A stretch of 64,000 bases of DNA from Deltaproteobacteria bacterium (lineage in GTDB: Bacteria > Myxococcota_A > UBA9042 > DTJE01): assembly GCA_029555025.1 (NCBI GenBank), contig JAKPTZ010000108.1, positions 1-64,000 of the forward strand, written 5' to 3'. The notes below the pieces were generated by a model. That model did no database searches, was not told the origin of the DNA, and saw only the letters and a list, made by a program, of their open reading frames with translations. Below are positions 49,801 through 58,510 of the stretch, piece after piece (within the stretch, counting starts at the first letter, position 1; each line of letters starts with the position of its first letter). A program made the translations under genes and the position numbers.

Positions 49801-52521
49801 CCGGAAACCTGCGACGGCATCGACAACGACTGCGACAACCGGATCGACAACGGCATGATGTGGTACGGCCTTGCGCTGGGCAGCCTCTGCCGCGGCATCG
49901 GCGAGTGCGGCATCGGGCACGTGGAGTGCAACCCTTCGACACTGAAGGCGGTCTGCTCGGTCAATCCGGACGGCTCAAACCCACGGGACAGGCGCGAGTG
50001 GTGCAACGGGCTTGACGACGACTGCGACGGCAGGGTCGACGACAATCTGGTGGGAACCGAGTGGGACTGCCTGCGGGCCGGCGTCTGCCGCGGCCTGCCG
50101 ATCCCGGCCGAATGCGTGGCGGGCCAGTGGGAATGCGACTACACGGTCGTGCCCGAATTCCAGGCCGACGAAACGCGGTGCGACAACCAGGACAACGACT
50201 GCGACGGACAGACCGACGAAGGTTTCGGGAAGGGCGACGCATGCGACGGCCCGGACTACGACCGCTGCAAAAACGGAATACTCGTGTGCAAGGCCGACGG
50301 CACCGGTGTCGAATGCGGGCCCGAGACCATCGAGAACATCACCGAAAAGTGCAACAGGATTGACGACGACTGCGACGGAAGAACCGACGAGGACTTCCCG
50401 ATCGGTGAACTTTGCGACGGCCCCGACAACGATCAATGCAAGAACGGATCGTTCACGTGCTCGGCGGACACACTGGGCGTCGTGTGCAACAACGAATGGA
50501 TCAAGGACATCGTCGAAACGTGCAACCAGGTTGACGACGACTGCGACGGGCTGACCGACGAGGATTTCGCCGTCGGACTCCCGTGCGACAGCGACGACCC
50601 GGATCTGTGCGCCTTCGGGAAGACCGTGTGCAACCAGGCCGGAAACGGGGTGGTCTGCCACGAGGATCCGGAACAGCAGGCCACGACCGAAAAGTGCAAC
50701 GGAGTCGATGACGACTGCAACGGACAGACGGACGAAGGCTTCCTTTACCTGGGTACCGCGGTCGGGGGCGACTGCGACGGAATCGGACAGTGCGGCGCGG
50801 GGAAAGTCGTGTGCACGGCCGACTCGGTGAAGGCCACCTGTTCAACCAATGCGGACGGCACCACCCCCCAGGCGGTCGCCGAGGCCTGCGACATGCTCGA
50901 CAACGACTGCGACGGAAGTACCGACGAGGGGCTTACCTGGCGCGGAATCGCGATGGGCCAGCCTTGCGTCGCGGATGGAAACTGCGCGGGCGGGACGGTG
51001 GTCTGTTCGCCAACCGACCTGGTGGCAACGTGTTCGACGATGCCGAACGGAACCGAGCCGGGGGCGACGACCGAAAAGTGCGACAACATCGACAACGACT
51101 GCGACGGATTCACCGACGAGGACATTCCCCAGGATCTGTCGTCGTGCCGGACGGCCGGAATATGCCTGCCTTCCCTTGTCACGTCGGCATGCGTCGGCGG
51201 TTCGTGGGCATGCAACTATTCGGCCGTGGCCGGATTCGAACAGGGCGCCGAAACGAAGTGCGACGGCCTGGACAACAACTGTGACGGCAACACCGACGAA
51301 ACATGGTCGGTCGGCCAGGCATGCGACGGCCCGGACGACGACTTGTGCAAGAACGGCGTCATGGTGTGCAACCCCGATGGCAAGAACGCCAGTTGCTCCA
51401 GTGAAACCGGCAGTTTCGTCGAAACCTGCGGCGACTCGGTCGATAACGACTGCGACGGAGCGACCGACGAGGAAGGCTCGTCGGGCTGCAAGCCTTACTG
51501 GTTCAGCGGGGACGGGGATCTTTTCGGCGTCGGTTCCTCGAGGTGCCTGTGCTATTCGGGACAGGTAACGGGGTTCGTTGCGACCGCCGGCGGCGACTGC
51601 AACGATTCGAACCCGAACATCTATCCCGGCGCGACCGAGTTGTGCAACTACAAGGACGACGACTGCGACGGCCAGACCGACAAGGAGCCCCAGTTCCTTT
51701 TACTGGGCGGTTCGTGCGATTCAAGCGACCCGGACACCTGCGCGAACGGGATGTGGGTGTGTTCGCCCGACGGAACCGCGCTTGTCTGCCAGGACGATTA
51801 CAACAGTGCCGAGAAGTGCAACGGCGTCGATGATGACTGCAACGGCCAGACCGACGAACTGTGGCAGCTTGGTCAACCTTGCGACGGCCCCGACAGCGAC
51901 CTGTGCCAGAACAGTACCTGGATTTGCAAACCGGATGGGTCGGACGCCCAGTGCGTCGAGGCGATTTCAAACATCACGGAAAGGTGCAACGGAAAGGACG
52001 ACGACTGCGACGGGTTCACCGACGAGACTTTCACGACGCTCGGCCTGCCCTGCGACGGATCGGATCCCGACAGTTGCGCCAACGGGACTTACACGTGCAA
52101 GGCCAACGGAAGCGGCGTCGAGTGCGTCAACGAGCCCGGTACCTTCCCCAGCGGAACCGAGTATTGCGACGGGTTCGACAACAACTGCAACGGAAGTGCT
52201 GACGAAAACTGGCCGAACAAGTCAAAGCGGTGCGACTCCAGCGATACCGATACGTGCCGGACGGGAATCAACCTGTGCAACGGGTCGCAGACCGGGATAG
52301 AATGCGTCGGCGACGTGGTGTGCGCGACCGGCGCGACCTGCACCGACTCGGGATCCGAATACCTTCCCGACAGGTGCCTTTGCGGGCTGCCCCCCGTCGT
52401 TTGCAGCAGGACGCAGGGATCGACCTGCACCGCCGGCGTCTGCAAATGCGGCAACGGCGCCGCCTGTTCCGGCGCGCAGCAGTGCCTGTCGGACGGTCTT
52501 GGCGGATATGCCTGCCAGTAA
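46819..52521 (+). CDS. Giant MopE-repeat lipoprotein (1900 residues)
   Basis: The protein has a lipoprotein signal peptide (lipobox VIPGC) and an Asp/Ala-rich linker (~50-115). A Cys-rich part is followed from about residue 290 by some 24 modules of the MopE type 'CDGxDNDCDGxTDE', each followed by 20-60 residues that often contain 'CDGPDSDQCKNG' and 'C..DG..V.C'. The first half also has 'DCDDxDPxxHPGA' segments of the longer MopE motif. MopE repeats are linked to copper or calcium binding in methanotroph and other surface proteins; here binding is inferred from the Asp/Cys spacing. The C-terminus ('CKCGNGAACSGAQQC') is a final Cys cap. The role is probably in the cell surface or adhesion. Confidence 0.8.
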   Translation: MQFRNLIVAFGLSLVIPGCTQLAPVADVPGCQDCPDGFLCVDASCVAGQDVVDDAGMDAHLELPDAGDPDAADTGDRVEADDGLTSDAADADSEESFETIEDTGTDDGEVVEYTVGNACESDLECIDGECVVMVSSGTEVRKVCTGPCGLKCPAGMACMNHAITVDGFETRCEPFENGLCFPCESASDCLIAGAQCLKMAGGNSFCTVPCEGADSRCPYGFECKVLGDETILPEFRAQCQPAAGGCDCVFELAQARQPCRVVNDSGTCEGTLACYPEVGWLPCSAAVPADETCDGKDNDCDGATDEDFRWTDWDQSGKEIGAACGIGACAGGKVQCLGTSGATCSTAYLATTENCGSGSGNGRDDDCDGTTDEDCEIADADGDGVKAFEGDCNDYDSAFYPGAREPCCPPAVASSPQAIARCDRNCDGAVTACDINDRDFDGYSNPHADPAMRDCDDGNAAVHPGAPEKCDDGLDNDCMGDGDLHCCYADSEPGCVGPFDPDGDHYVGSMDCDDQDPGRHPGAMEICDFIDNDCDGITDNGNPGGLAVDPSNPGGGTIAVNGGSRCGLDEGECLAGIWVCVRYDTFAGLECIGSKPSKDEICDDLDNDCDGSTDEDFPGKGLACDGDDLDQCANGVNECNLAGTGIECIEPFALADLVDTCGDGIDQDCDGITDGNCFPTDLDGDGYLPPADCDDTRSEVRPWAIEPCCDYRMSKEDALAACDWDCNGMTAKCNPVDYDFDGAFDRDQGGTDCDEEDPTVRPGFPDKCGDSIDQDCSGVDTTCDSIVDRDGDRYASFEDCDDNNSFRYPWAPEECNGIDDDCDGITDEGNPGTNPEVTCGSNEGICRIGAEVCVHFKGASPQIMCVPEVLPAKEMCDGIDNNCNGRTDEVFRDLGLPCDGPDSDQCRNGRFVCSEDGSATVCGPELREDIVEVCDGIDNDCDGLTDEDFQHEGLAIGSECEGWGICGPGLVVCSVDGVRATCSTNWDGPDSQAQPETCDGIDNDCDNRIDNGMMWYGLALGSLCRGIGECGIGHVECNPSTLKAVCSVNPDGSNPRDRREWCNGLDDDCDGRVDDNLVGTEWDCLRAGVCRGLPIPAECVAGQWECDYTVVPEFQADETRCDNQDNDCDGQTDEGFGKGDACDGPDYDRCKNGILVCKADGTGVECGPETIENITEKCNRIDDDCDGRTDEDFPIGELCDGPDNDQCKNGSFTCSADTLGVVCNNEWIKDIVETCNQVDDDCDGLTDEDFAVGLPCDSDDPDLCAFGKTVCNQAGNGVVCHEDPEQQATTEKCNGVDDDCNGQTDEGFLYLGTAVGGDCDGIGQCGAGKVVCTADSVKATCSTNADGTTPQAVAEACDMLDNDCDGSTDEGLTWRGIAMGQPCVADGNCAGGTVVCSPTDLVATCSTMPNGTEPGATTEKCDNIDNDCDGFTDEDIPQDLSSCRTAGICLPSLVTSACVGGSWACNYSAVAGFEQGAETKCDGLDNNCDGNTDETWSVGQACDGPDDDLCKNGVMVCNPDGKNASCSSETGSFVETCGDSVDNDCDGATDEEGSSGCKPYWFSGDGDLFGVGSSRCLCYSGQVTGFVATAGGDCNDSNPNIYPGATELCNYKDDDCDGQTDKEPQFLLLGGSCDSSDPDTCANGMWVCSPDGTALVCQDDYNSAEKCNGVDDDCNGQTDELWQLGQPCDGPDSDLCQNSTWICKPDGSDAQCVEAISNITERCNGKDDDCDGFTDETFTTLGLPCDGSDPDSCANGTYTCKANGSGVECVNEPGTFPSGTEYCDGFDNNCNGSADENWPNKSKRCDSSDTDTCRTGINLCNGSQTGIECVGDVVCATGATCTDSGSEYLPDRCLCGLPPVVCSRTQGSTCTAGVCKCGNGAACSGAQQCLSDGLGGYACQ
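47692..52212 (+). repeat. About 24 degenerate MopE-type coding repeats
   Basis: Within the giant lipoprotein gene the core gac-aac-gac-tgc-gac-gga (or similar) recurs about 24 times with spacing of ~90-300 bases. The units vary in codon choice and length, so this is an old repeat array shaped by selection and not a fresh tandem duplication. Short near-identical stretches remain that could recombine. Confidence 0.85.
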
Positions 52522-52547
52522 TCTTGAACACCCGGGAAGGCACCCTT

Positions 52548-53438
52548 ATGAAGCGGTTCGTTGAATTCGCGGCGATTGTCGCCGTCATCGTTGCAGTCGC
52601 GGGTTGCTCCCGCAAGCCCCCGCAAAAATTCGTCCCCGACGATCCGGCACCGGCAATTCCAGCCCTGCGGACGGGGCCGGCCGTGGCACAGGCGGCCGAT
52701 TCGCCGGCCGCGGACACCTTTTCCATAGTTCCCGAAGGTACGTGGAAGCTTTCGATCGACCGACAGGTGTTCATGCGTTCGACCAGCATGGCGACGACAA
52801 CTGTCAAATCCACGACAAGCCTGACCATGAAGGTGACCGACTCGACGGCCGCGTCGTGCAGCGTTTCGATAACCGATGCCGAATCCACCTTCGTCGCGCT
52901 TGAACCCAGGGACAACATTCAGGAAGACGTCGCGGCCACCTACCGCGGACTGACGTTCACAATCGAACCGGGGATCGACGGTCTTGTCATGATTCGGCCG
53001 AAGGACGGACGGCAGGTGCCGGAAGAGCTTTCCGAAGCCCTGGCCCTGATGATTCCGCCTTTCAATCCGGCCCTTATGCGGCCTTCCGAATCCAGGGCGG
53101 CCAGCCGCAGCGTCTTTCCAGGCCTGCCGGGCGGAAGGGATGACGGCGGGGTGCTTTCCGGTCAATGGAAACTCGATGACGGGGCCGGCGGGCGCGGTGT
53201 GCTGGCGCTTGACTTCTCGGCAGCGGTCAAGGGCGAGGCAACCATCGAGTCGATTCACGGAAGGGTGACCGGCGGCGAACGACGGGGCCGATCCCTGTGC
53301 GCGTTCGGGCCGACCGGACTGACCGGCGCGGGCATGGCCGAATCCGGCGTCTATTCGGTCGAATTGAAGCCCCGCAAAGGCAAGACCAGGCTTCTGGAAC
53401 AGAAGGTCACGGTAAGGGCGTCCCTGGGACCGGCCTGA
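52548..53438 (+). CDS. Hypothetical lipoprotein
   Basis: The 296-residue protein begins 'MKRFVEFAAIVAVIVAVAGC', a clear type II signal peptide. A Pro/Ala-rich linker (~25-60) and a beta-rich domain follow ('GTWKLSIDRQVFMRST', 'TSLTMKVTDSTAASCSVSITDAES', 'GQWKLDDGAGGRGVLALDFSAAVKGEATIES'). No known domain is recognised. The ATG at 52548 has GGGAAGG upstream; the longer frame reads back into the previous gene. It lies 26 bases after the MopE-repeat gene and is probably in the same transcript, so it may be its envelope partner. Confidence 0.72.
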   Translation: MKRFVEFAAIVAVIVAVAGCSRKPPQKFVPDDPAPAIPALRTGPAVAQAADSPAADTFSIVPEGTWKLSIDRQVFMRSTSMATTTVKSTTSLTMKVTDSTAASCSVSITDAESTFVALEPRDNIQEDVAATYRGLTFTIEPGIDGLVMIRPKDGRQVPEELSEALALMIPPFNPALMRPSESRAASRSVFPGLPGGRDDGGVLSGQWKLDDGAGGRGVLALDFSAAVKGEATIESIHGRVTGGERRGRSLCAFGPTGLTGAGMAESGVYSVELKPRKGKTRLLEQKVTVRASLGPA

Positions 53439-53472
53439 TTGCGGGCCTTGGAGACACGGGTCTGAAGGAAGC

Positions 53473-53922
53473 ATGACAGCAAGGCAATTCTGGAAAAGGC
53501 GCCTTACCGAATACATAAGGGAACGTGGCGGCAGGGTCACGCCCGCAAGGCTTCAGATCGCGGAAGTATTCTTTTCCATGGGCAGCCACCCGGGCATAGA
53601 GACCCTTTCAGCCGAAGTGAAGCGACGGTTTCCAGGCATCGGCGAAGCCACCGTCTATCGGACGATGCGGCTGTTGTGCGACGCGGGCCTGGCCGGGGAA
53701 CGCCAGTTCGGTGAAGGGTTTTCACGCTTCGAGCCGATATGCGGCTCTGCCGGCGACTCCCACCACGATCATCTTATCTGCGTCCACTGCGGCGCCATCG
53801 TCGAATTCGAGGATCCTGGGATTGAACGCCTGCAGGATCGTGTCGCCGAATCCCACGGTTTTGAAATCACCAGCCACCGGCTGGAAATTTTCGGCATCTG
53901 CGGGAATTGCCGCGGCAGGTGA
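53473..53922 (+). CDS. Fur-family metalloregulator (Fur/PerR/Zur type)
   Basis: The 149-residue protein has the winged-helix part 'RVTPARLQIAEVFFSMGSHPGIETLSAEVKRRFPGIGEATVYRTMRLLCDAGL' and the dimer/metal part 'HHDHLICVHCGAIVEFEDPGIERL' ending in 'GICGNC'. The two CxxC pairs fit the structural zinc site of Fur proteins, and 'HHDHLIC' is typical. Which metal or peroxide signal it senses cannot be decided. The ATG follows AAGGA. It lies 34 bases after a lipoprotein gene. A Per-box-like palindrome at 1401-1417 is a candidate target in this window. Confidence 0.9.
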   Translation: MTARQFWKRRLTEYIRERGGRVTPARLQIAEVFFSMGSHPGIETLSAEVKRRFPGIGEATVYRTMRLLCDAGLAGERQFGEGFSRFEPICGSAGDSHHDHLICVHCGAIVEFEDPGIERLQDRVAESHGFEITSHRLEIFGICGNCRGR

Positions 53923-53969
53923 TCGACGTGACGGGCGGACGGGATCCGGCGACCGTGACGACGGATCGC

Positions 53970-53998
53970 TTGACACGAAGTGCGCCGGCGTGGAAAAT
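53970..53998 (+). promoter_or_regulatory. Promoter of tRNA-Gly
   Basis: A perfect TTGACA (53970-53975), a 17-base spacer and GAAAAT (53993-53998) precede the tRNA by 18 bases. Confidence 0.55.
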
Positions 53999-54015
53999 CG
54001 CCCTGTTTCCGTGCC

Positions 54016-54087
54016 GCGGGATTAACTCAGTGGTAGAGTGACAGCTTCCCAAGCTGTAGGTCGCGGGTTCGACTCCCGTATCCCGCT
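54016..54087 (+). tRNA. tRNA-Gly, anticodon CCC
   Basis: The 72-base cloverleaf has acceptor arms GCGGGAT and ATCCCGC, a D stem ACTC/GAGT, an anticodon stem ACAGC/GCTGT with loop TTCCCAA (anticodon CCC, reading GGG), and a T arm GCGGG-TTCGACT-CCCGT. The CCA end is not encoded; the next bases are CAA. The gene stands alone with its own promoter. It is not followed by an integrase or phage-like gene, so it shows no sign of being an attachment site here. Confidence 0.95.
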
Positions 54088-54240
54088 CAAATCGACATCG
54101 TTGACCACGACTTCAACCTCGCCGGGCGCGCGTCCAGGGCCATCCCGCGCGTTGACTTCCCGCGGCAATCCCTGTTGAATACCGTTGTCGGGCCCGGACT
54201 TCCGGGCGGCGTCACGCTGCAAACCACATGCGAGGTTCCA

Positions 54241-56181
54241 ATGAACTCAGGGAAATTCAACGTCGGGACAGTCGTGCTGCTGGCAACCATGACTGCTTGG
54301 GCCGGATGCTCCGGAAACGGGGATCCCGGTCTTGATGAAGGCTCGTGGCAGGACACCGTCGATGTCTCGCTGCCCGATTCGAACGGTGGCGACACCGTCG
54401 ATGCGGTTGAGCCGAACGATTCGACCGACACGATGGATCCGGACGCCGTAACCGATGTTCCCGGGACGGACGGGGGCGAAGACGCCGACGCGACACCTGC
54501 CGACACCGGGTTTGATGCCACGCCGGACGGACTGGTGGCGACTCCTTTCCAGCCGCCTGCCTGCGGCACACCTTCAACCGAATGGGTCGGACTGATCCCC
54601 GGCCCGGGCCAGGAAGGGTACGACGCGGAGCTTGAAGCCAAGGCGACAAGGATTGAACGCGCCCACCAGATATTCGTCACGGCCGGACTCGACTGCAACA
54701 AGGACATCAGCATCGATCTTGAAAACACGGCGGACAGGCAGGCCATCGAGGACTTCCTCCAGGAATCCGACTCATGGGATTTCAAGGATTATTACGGAAA
54801 GGAGCCGCTTGAGGTCATCACGACGAACCACAAGGTCGCCGGGCTTTACGCCGGCGTCGGGATTGCCGCAAATGCCTATCGTTACGGCGTGCTGCGCAAC
54901 CAGGGCTATCCGTGCCAGGAAGTCGAACGGGCGCGGCAGTACCTGCTTGCGTCCCTGGACGCGCTTCACCTGGCGCAGGAACTCACCGGCACCCCAGGCG
55001 TTATTGCGCGCGGGTTCCAGCGCAACGACATCCCCCACAACGAGGTCGAAACGGTCGAGCTTTTCGACGGCGACGGCAACCCGCTTCCGGCAGTGAAGAA
55101 CAACGGAACCTGGCGTCGCGACCTGTCGGGACTGCATCCGGAATACGCATGGGAAGACTCGGTCAGCCGCGACATGTACATCGGCTGGGTTAAGGCGCAG
55201 GCGGCAGCGTGGGAAGTCATCCGCGATGACGACTCGATCCCGGCGGCGTTCAAGGATCGTTTGAAGGCGGACGCGCTTCTGCTGGCAAAAGAACTGATGG
55301 TCGTAAGATGCCACGAGGAATATGCCCCGGACTGCTATGACCTGGAAATCCCGGACGCCGACGGAAGGACGACTTTCCACGGCTGGCTGAATCCGCAGAA
55401 CTTCGACGGACAGTTTTACCTGCCTGGCGGGGAGAACGGCTTCCACGCGGTCATGGCGCTTGGAATCGTGGCGGCATTCGCGTTCATCACCGAAGACCCG
55501 GAAGTGGTCGCCTGGCTTAACGACGACCTGATCGGCACAAGGGAATTCGACCGGATCGTTGTGGAGCACGGCTGGGAATTCGTCGATATGGGCATCAAGT
55601 CGAATTATTCCAATTACAACATGGCCTACGCCGGGCTGTGGCTGTGCATGCGTTACCTGGACAACTGGCCGGCGCGGCTGCGCCTTCAGAACTCCATCGG
55701 CAGCGTGTTTTACGACAGGCCCGACTCCGACAGGCCGGCGGCCGAGATTGGCTACAGTTACTACGATTTCATATACGCGACCGGGGACGCCGGGTTCCAC
55801 GCATGGGGCCGGGGCTGGCGCGACTTCGACACGGACGCCGTCGACCGCGGGATGCGGACGCTGAAGGAATTCCACGACGCCCCGTACTGGGACTTCGAAT
55901 CGATCCTGTGCCCCGAAGCGGTGTGCACGCCGGACGAACCGGAAGTGGAAGTGTCCGAATGCAGCCCCGAGGAAGGGCTGAACCTGAACGTGCTTGGCTG
56001 CGTCGGGCGAAATGGCGACCTGATCGCCGAACAGCCGATTCCGATGAGGCTGCTTGGCCCGTCCAATTATCACTGGAGGTCAAACCCGTACAGGCCGAAC
56101 CGCGAGGGCAACGGGTCCGCGCTGCTTCCTTCCGTCGATTTCAGGATCGCCTACTGGATGGGCCGATGGGCCCGTCGATGA
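54241..56181 (+). CDS. Hypothetical lipoprotein with a predicted alpha/alpha-toroid domain
   Basis: The 646-residue protein begins 'MNSGKFNVGTVVLLATMT' with lipobox AWAGC and a long Asp/Thr/Gly linker ('DTVDVSLPDSNGGDTVDA', 'DVPGTDGGEDADATPADTG', ~25-110). A ~530-residue domain follows with helical blocks such as 'NHKVAGLYAGVGIAANAYRYG', 'ARQYLLASLDALHLAQEL' and 'NYNMAYAGLWLCMRYLDNW', separated by aromatic-rich loops, as in alpha/alpha-barrel glycosidase-like proteins. No catalytic signature is recognised. Linker composition is typical of surface lipoproteins in Bradymonadota-like bacteria. The ATG at 54241 has GAGG six bases before it. Confidence 0.7.
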   Translation: MNSGKFNVGTVVLLATMTAWAGCSGNGDPGLDEGSWQDTVDVSLPDSNGGDTVDAVEPNDSTDTMDPDAVTDVPGTDGGEDADATPADTGFDATPDGLVATPFQPPACGTPSTEWVGLIPGPGQEGYDAELEAKATRIERAHQIFVTAGLDCNKDISIDLENTADRQAIEDFLQESDSWDFKDYYGKEPLEVITTNHKVAGLYAGVGIAANAYRYGVLRNQGYPCQEVERARQYLLASLDALHLAQELTGTPGVIARGFQRNDIPHNEVETVELFDGDGNPLPAVKNNGTWRRDLSGLHPEYAWEDSVSRDMYIGWVKAQAAAWEVIRDDDSIPAAFKDRLKADALLLAKELMVVRCHEEYAPDCYDLEIPDADGRTTFHGWLNPQNFDGQFYLPGGENGFHAVMALGIVAAFAFITEDPEVVAWLNDDLIGTREFDRIVVEHGWEFVDMGIKSNYSNYNMAYAGLWLCMRYLDNWPARLRLQNSIGSVFYDRPDSDRPAAEIGYSYYDFIYATGDAGFHAWGRGWRDFDTDAVDRGMRTLKEFHDAPYWDFESILCPEAVCTPDEPEVEVSECSPEEGLNLNVLGCVGRNGDLIAEQPIPMRLLGPSNYHWRSNPYRPNREGNGSALLPSVDFRIAYWMGRWARR

Positions 56182-56283
56182 TCATCCTTCCCGGATCATA
56201 AAATCCCGCGTTGTTTCAACAATCTGTTTCTGATAACCTCGTCGGGACTGTTCACTGCGCAAGTCAATCGTCTGGAGTGAAGG

Positions 56284-58440
56284 ATGGAAGCTAACACCAA
56301 TCTTCCCGGTATCGGGGACAGGCTCGCAAATCGGTACAGGATCATGTTCGGTCGGGGTGCCGGCCCGTCCGGGGCGGTCTTCAAGGCTCTGGATCTGGAA
56401 AACGACCTTTCGGTCGCCCTGAAGGTGTTGAACCCGGCCCTCTTCGAAGGCCCGTTCGCGGCAATGAACATCGCGCGGCTTTCGCGTGCCTGTGAGATCG
56501 AAGATCCGAACGTGGTGAAGGTTTATGACTTCATCGCCTCGGAAGGACGCCATTTCGTGACCAGTCTCCTTGTCGAGGGACTTTCCCTGCGGGCCGTCCT
56601 GGATCTGCACGACGAAGGCGGCGAACACTTCCCCGTCCCCAAGCTGAAGGGGTTCGGCGAAAGGATGCTGAACGGCGTCCGCGCCTTCCACCGGAAGGGG
56701 ATCGTCCACGGAAACATCAAGCCGGAAAACTTCTTCGTGCTTCCGGATCGCCTGGCTCTTTCCGATCCGTGGCACCTTGTCGAACGGAAGCTCCGCGACG
56801 GCGAGCAGATTCCTGTTTCCGATTACTACCGCGCGCCGGAACAGCTCAACGACCCGACAACCGAAATGTTCGAAAGCGACCTGTACGCGGTCGGGCTGAT
56901 CCTGGGCGAACTGATCGCCATCAGCCCGGTCAAGCCCGGCCTGGCGCTGTCGCTTCAGGTTCCGCGGCTTACCAAGCGCTTCGACGAACTTTTCACGACG
57001 GCGACCGCGCTGGATCCCGACTCGCGGTTCGATTCCGTCGATGCGTTCGCGGCGTGCATGCGCGAGGCGTTCTCGAACGTCCAGAAGGAAGGCCTGTGGG
57101 TCAGAAGGATGCACGAGACCGGTTCCTTCCGCGCAATCCGCCTTCCATCCCAGGCCGACAGGGTCACTGAGGTGGCGCCCCTGGATGAAGTGACCGTCGC
57201 CTCGCTGGTTCCTGAACCCGAATCAAGACGCTACGACGACGACGATCAGGATCTGGTCGCAATCCCGGAGGCCGCGGAACCCGACAATCAGGAAATTGAC
57301 GAATTCCAGGACGACGGCCGGCAGGCGCCGATCATCCCCGAAGCCGACGACGACGGCGGCATCGAGTTCGTATCCGAAAGCAGGTCCAGGCCGGTTGCCC
57401 AGGATCAGGGACGCGGCAAGGGACAGCACGGCAAGAAGGGACGCAACCAGTCATCCCAGAAGAAGCCCGAACCACGTGAGCCGATGCCCAGGCCGGTCCA
57501 GGCGGAACAGCCCCGCAGGGCCCCGGAACCCGCGGTCGCGCCTCCAGCACCGCCCCCGCCTGAAAAGTTCGAGCCCCGGCCTTCCACGACAAGGCCGGTG
57601 ATGATCCAGCCGGCGAAGGCCGAAACAAAGGTTCCCAAGTCACTTCTTTTCGTGGGCATAGTTATCGTCGTCCTGCTGGCAGTCATCGCCTATCTGCTGA
57701 CAAGCCGCCTGCACCGCGAGATCCCGGCCCCGACCGAAACCGTGCCGTCGATCTCGGCCGTCGCGCCGGCCCCGCAGGTTCCTGCGAAGGCCCCGGAACC
57801 GGTACCTGCACCGGCGGCCCAGCCGGCCCCCGCGGCACAGCCCGGCGCGGAACAGGCCCCGGCGGCGGCCCCGGCCCCGGCCCCGGCACCCGAACCGCCG
57901 CCCCCGCCCCCGCCGCCCCCGCCACCGCCTGAGCCGCCCAAGGTCAAGGCAATGGCCGAGATGGTCATGTGCGCTTCGTCCGACATGGCTCTGGTCGTGA
58001 CCGACTCCTCGGTGCCGTCCGGTTCGGGGAAGAAGCCTTCCGACGTGGCATTCTGCATCGACAAGTACGAACTGTCTTCCGGCGACAAGCCACGTGGCGG
58101 CATGAGCGTCGGTTCGGCGTCTGCCGCCTGCAAGAAGGCCGGCAAGAAGCTCTGCACCGCGAAGCAGTGGCAGAAGGCGTGCAACAACGGCGCGCCGGCG
58201 GCATCGAACTGCAACATATCCGGGTCGCTGAAGAAGTCCGGAAGCAGCCCGAAGTGCGTGACGAAGGACGGCGTTTTCGACATGATCGGCAACATCGGCG
58301 AAGTCACCACCGATCGTGAAGTCCGTGGCGGCGACGTCAGCGGCGGCGGTTCCGGCTGCGACTACAGCGCCGGCAAGCATTTCCAGCCGAAGGCCACGGA
58401 CGGTGCGCGCTGCTGCATGGATCCCGAATACAAACTGTAA
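56284..58440 (+). CDS. Pseudokinase-like protein with TM span and C-terminal FGE-sulfatase-like domain
   Basis: The 718-residue protein has a protein-kinase fold at ~10-270. The glycine loop (GRGAGPSG) and the ATP-binding Lys47 in 'VALKVLN' are present. The catalytic loop reads 'HGNIKPEN' (Asn144 instead of the HRD Asp) and the DFG motif is 'SDPW', so phosphotransfer is unlikely. Acidic and basic linkers follow, then one membrane span (~454-475), an Ala/Pro linker with a run of 12 prolines, and a ~155-residue Cys-rich domain like the formylglycine-generating/SUMF1 family ('AFCIDKYELSSGD', 'ACKKAGKKLCTAKQWQKACN', 'GVFDMIGNIGEVTTD', 'VRGGDVSGG'). The FGE part should face the periplasm. It lies just before purB. 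Confidence 0.75.
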   Translation: MEANTNLPGIGDRLANRYRIMFGRGAGPSGAVFKALDLENDLSVALKVLNPALFEGPFAAMNIARLSRACEIEDPNVVKVYDFIASEGRHFVTSLLVEGLSLRAVLDLHDEGGEHFPVPKLKGFGERMLNGVRAFHRKGIVHGNIKPENFFVLPDRLALSDPWHLVERKLRDGEQIPVSDYYRAPEQLNDPTTEMFESDLYAVGLILGELIAISPVKPGLALSLQVPRLTKRFDELFTTATALDPDSRFDSVDAFAACMREAFSNVQKEGLWVRRMHETGSFRAIRLPSQADRVTEVAPLDEVTVASLVPEPESRRYDDDDQDLVAIPEAAEPDNQEIDEFQDDGRQAPIIPEADDDGGIEFVSESRSRPVAQDQGRGKGQHGKKGRNQSSQKKPEPREPMPRPVQAEQPRRAPEPAVAPPAPPPPEKFEPRPSTTRPVMIQPAKAETKVPKSLLFVGIVIVVLLAVIAYLLTSRLHREIPAPTETVPSISAVAPAPQVPAKAPEPVPAPAAQPAPAAQPGAEQAPAAAPAPAPAPEPPPPPPPPPPPPEPPKVKAMAEMVMCASSDMALVVTDSSVPSGSGKKPSDVAFCIDKYELSSGDKPRGGMSVGSASAACKKAGKKLCTAKQWQKACNNGAPAASNCNISGSLKKSGSSPKCVTKDGVFDMIGNIGEVTTDREVRGGDVSGGGSGCDYSAGKHFQPKATDGARCCMDPEYKL

Positions 58441-58510
58441 AAATCTGGCACAATACGACCGCACGCGGCCGACTTGGCCGCTTCATCCCGTAGCAAGATG
58501 GAGATAACCC

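Noticed and set aside
48061-49920. Minus-strand open frame of 619 codons opposite the MopE-repeat gene
   Set aside because: The frame is open only because the repeated GAC/TGC codons read as Val/Ala on the other strand; no start signal or domain is present.
54016-54240. tRNA-Gly as an integration site of a genomic island
   Set aside because: No integrase, repeated tRNA end or phage-like gene follows within the window.
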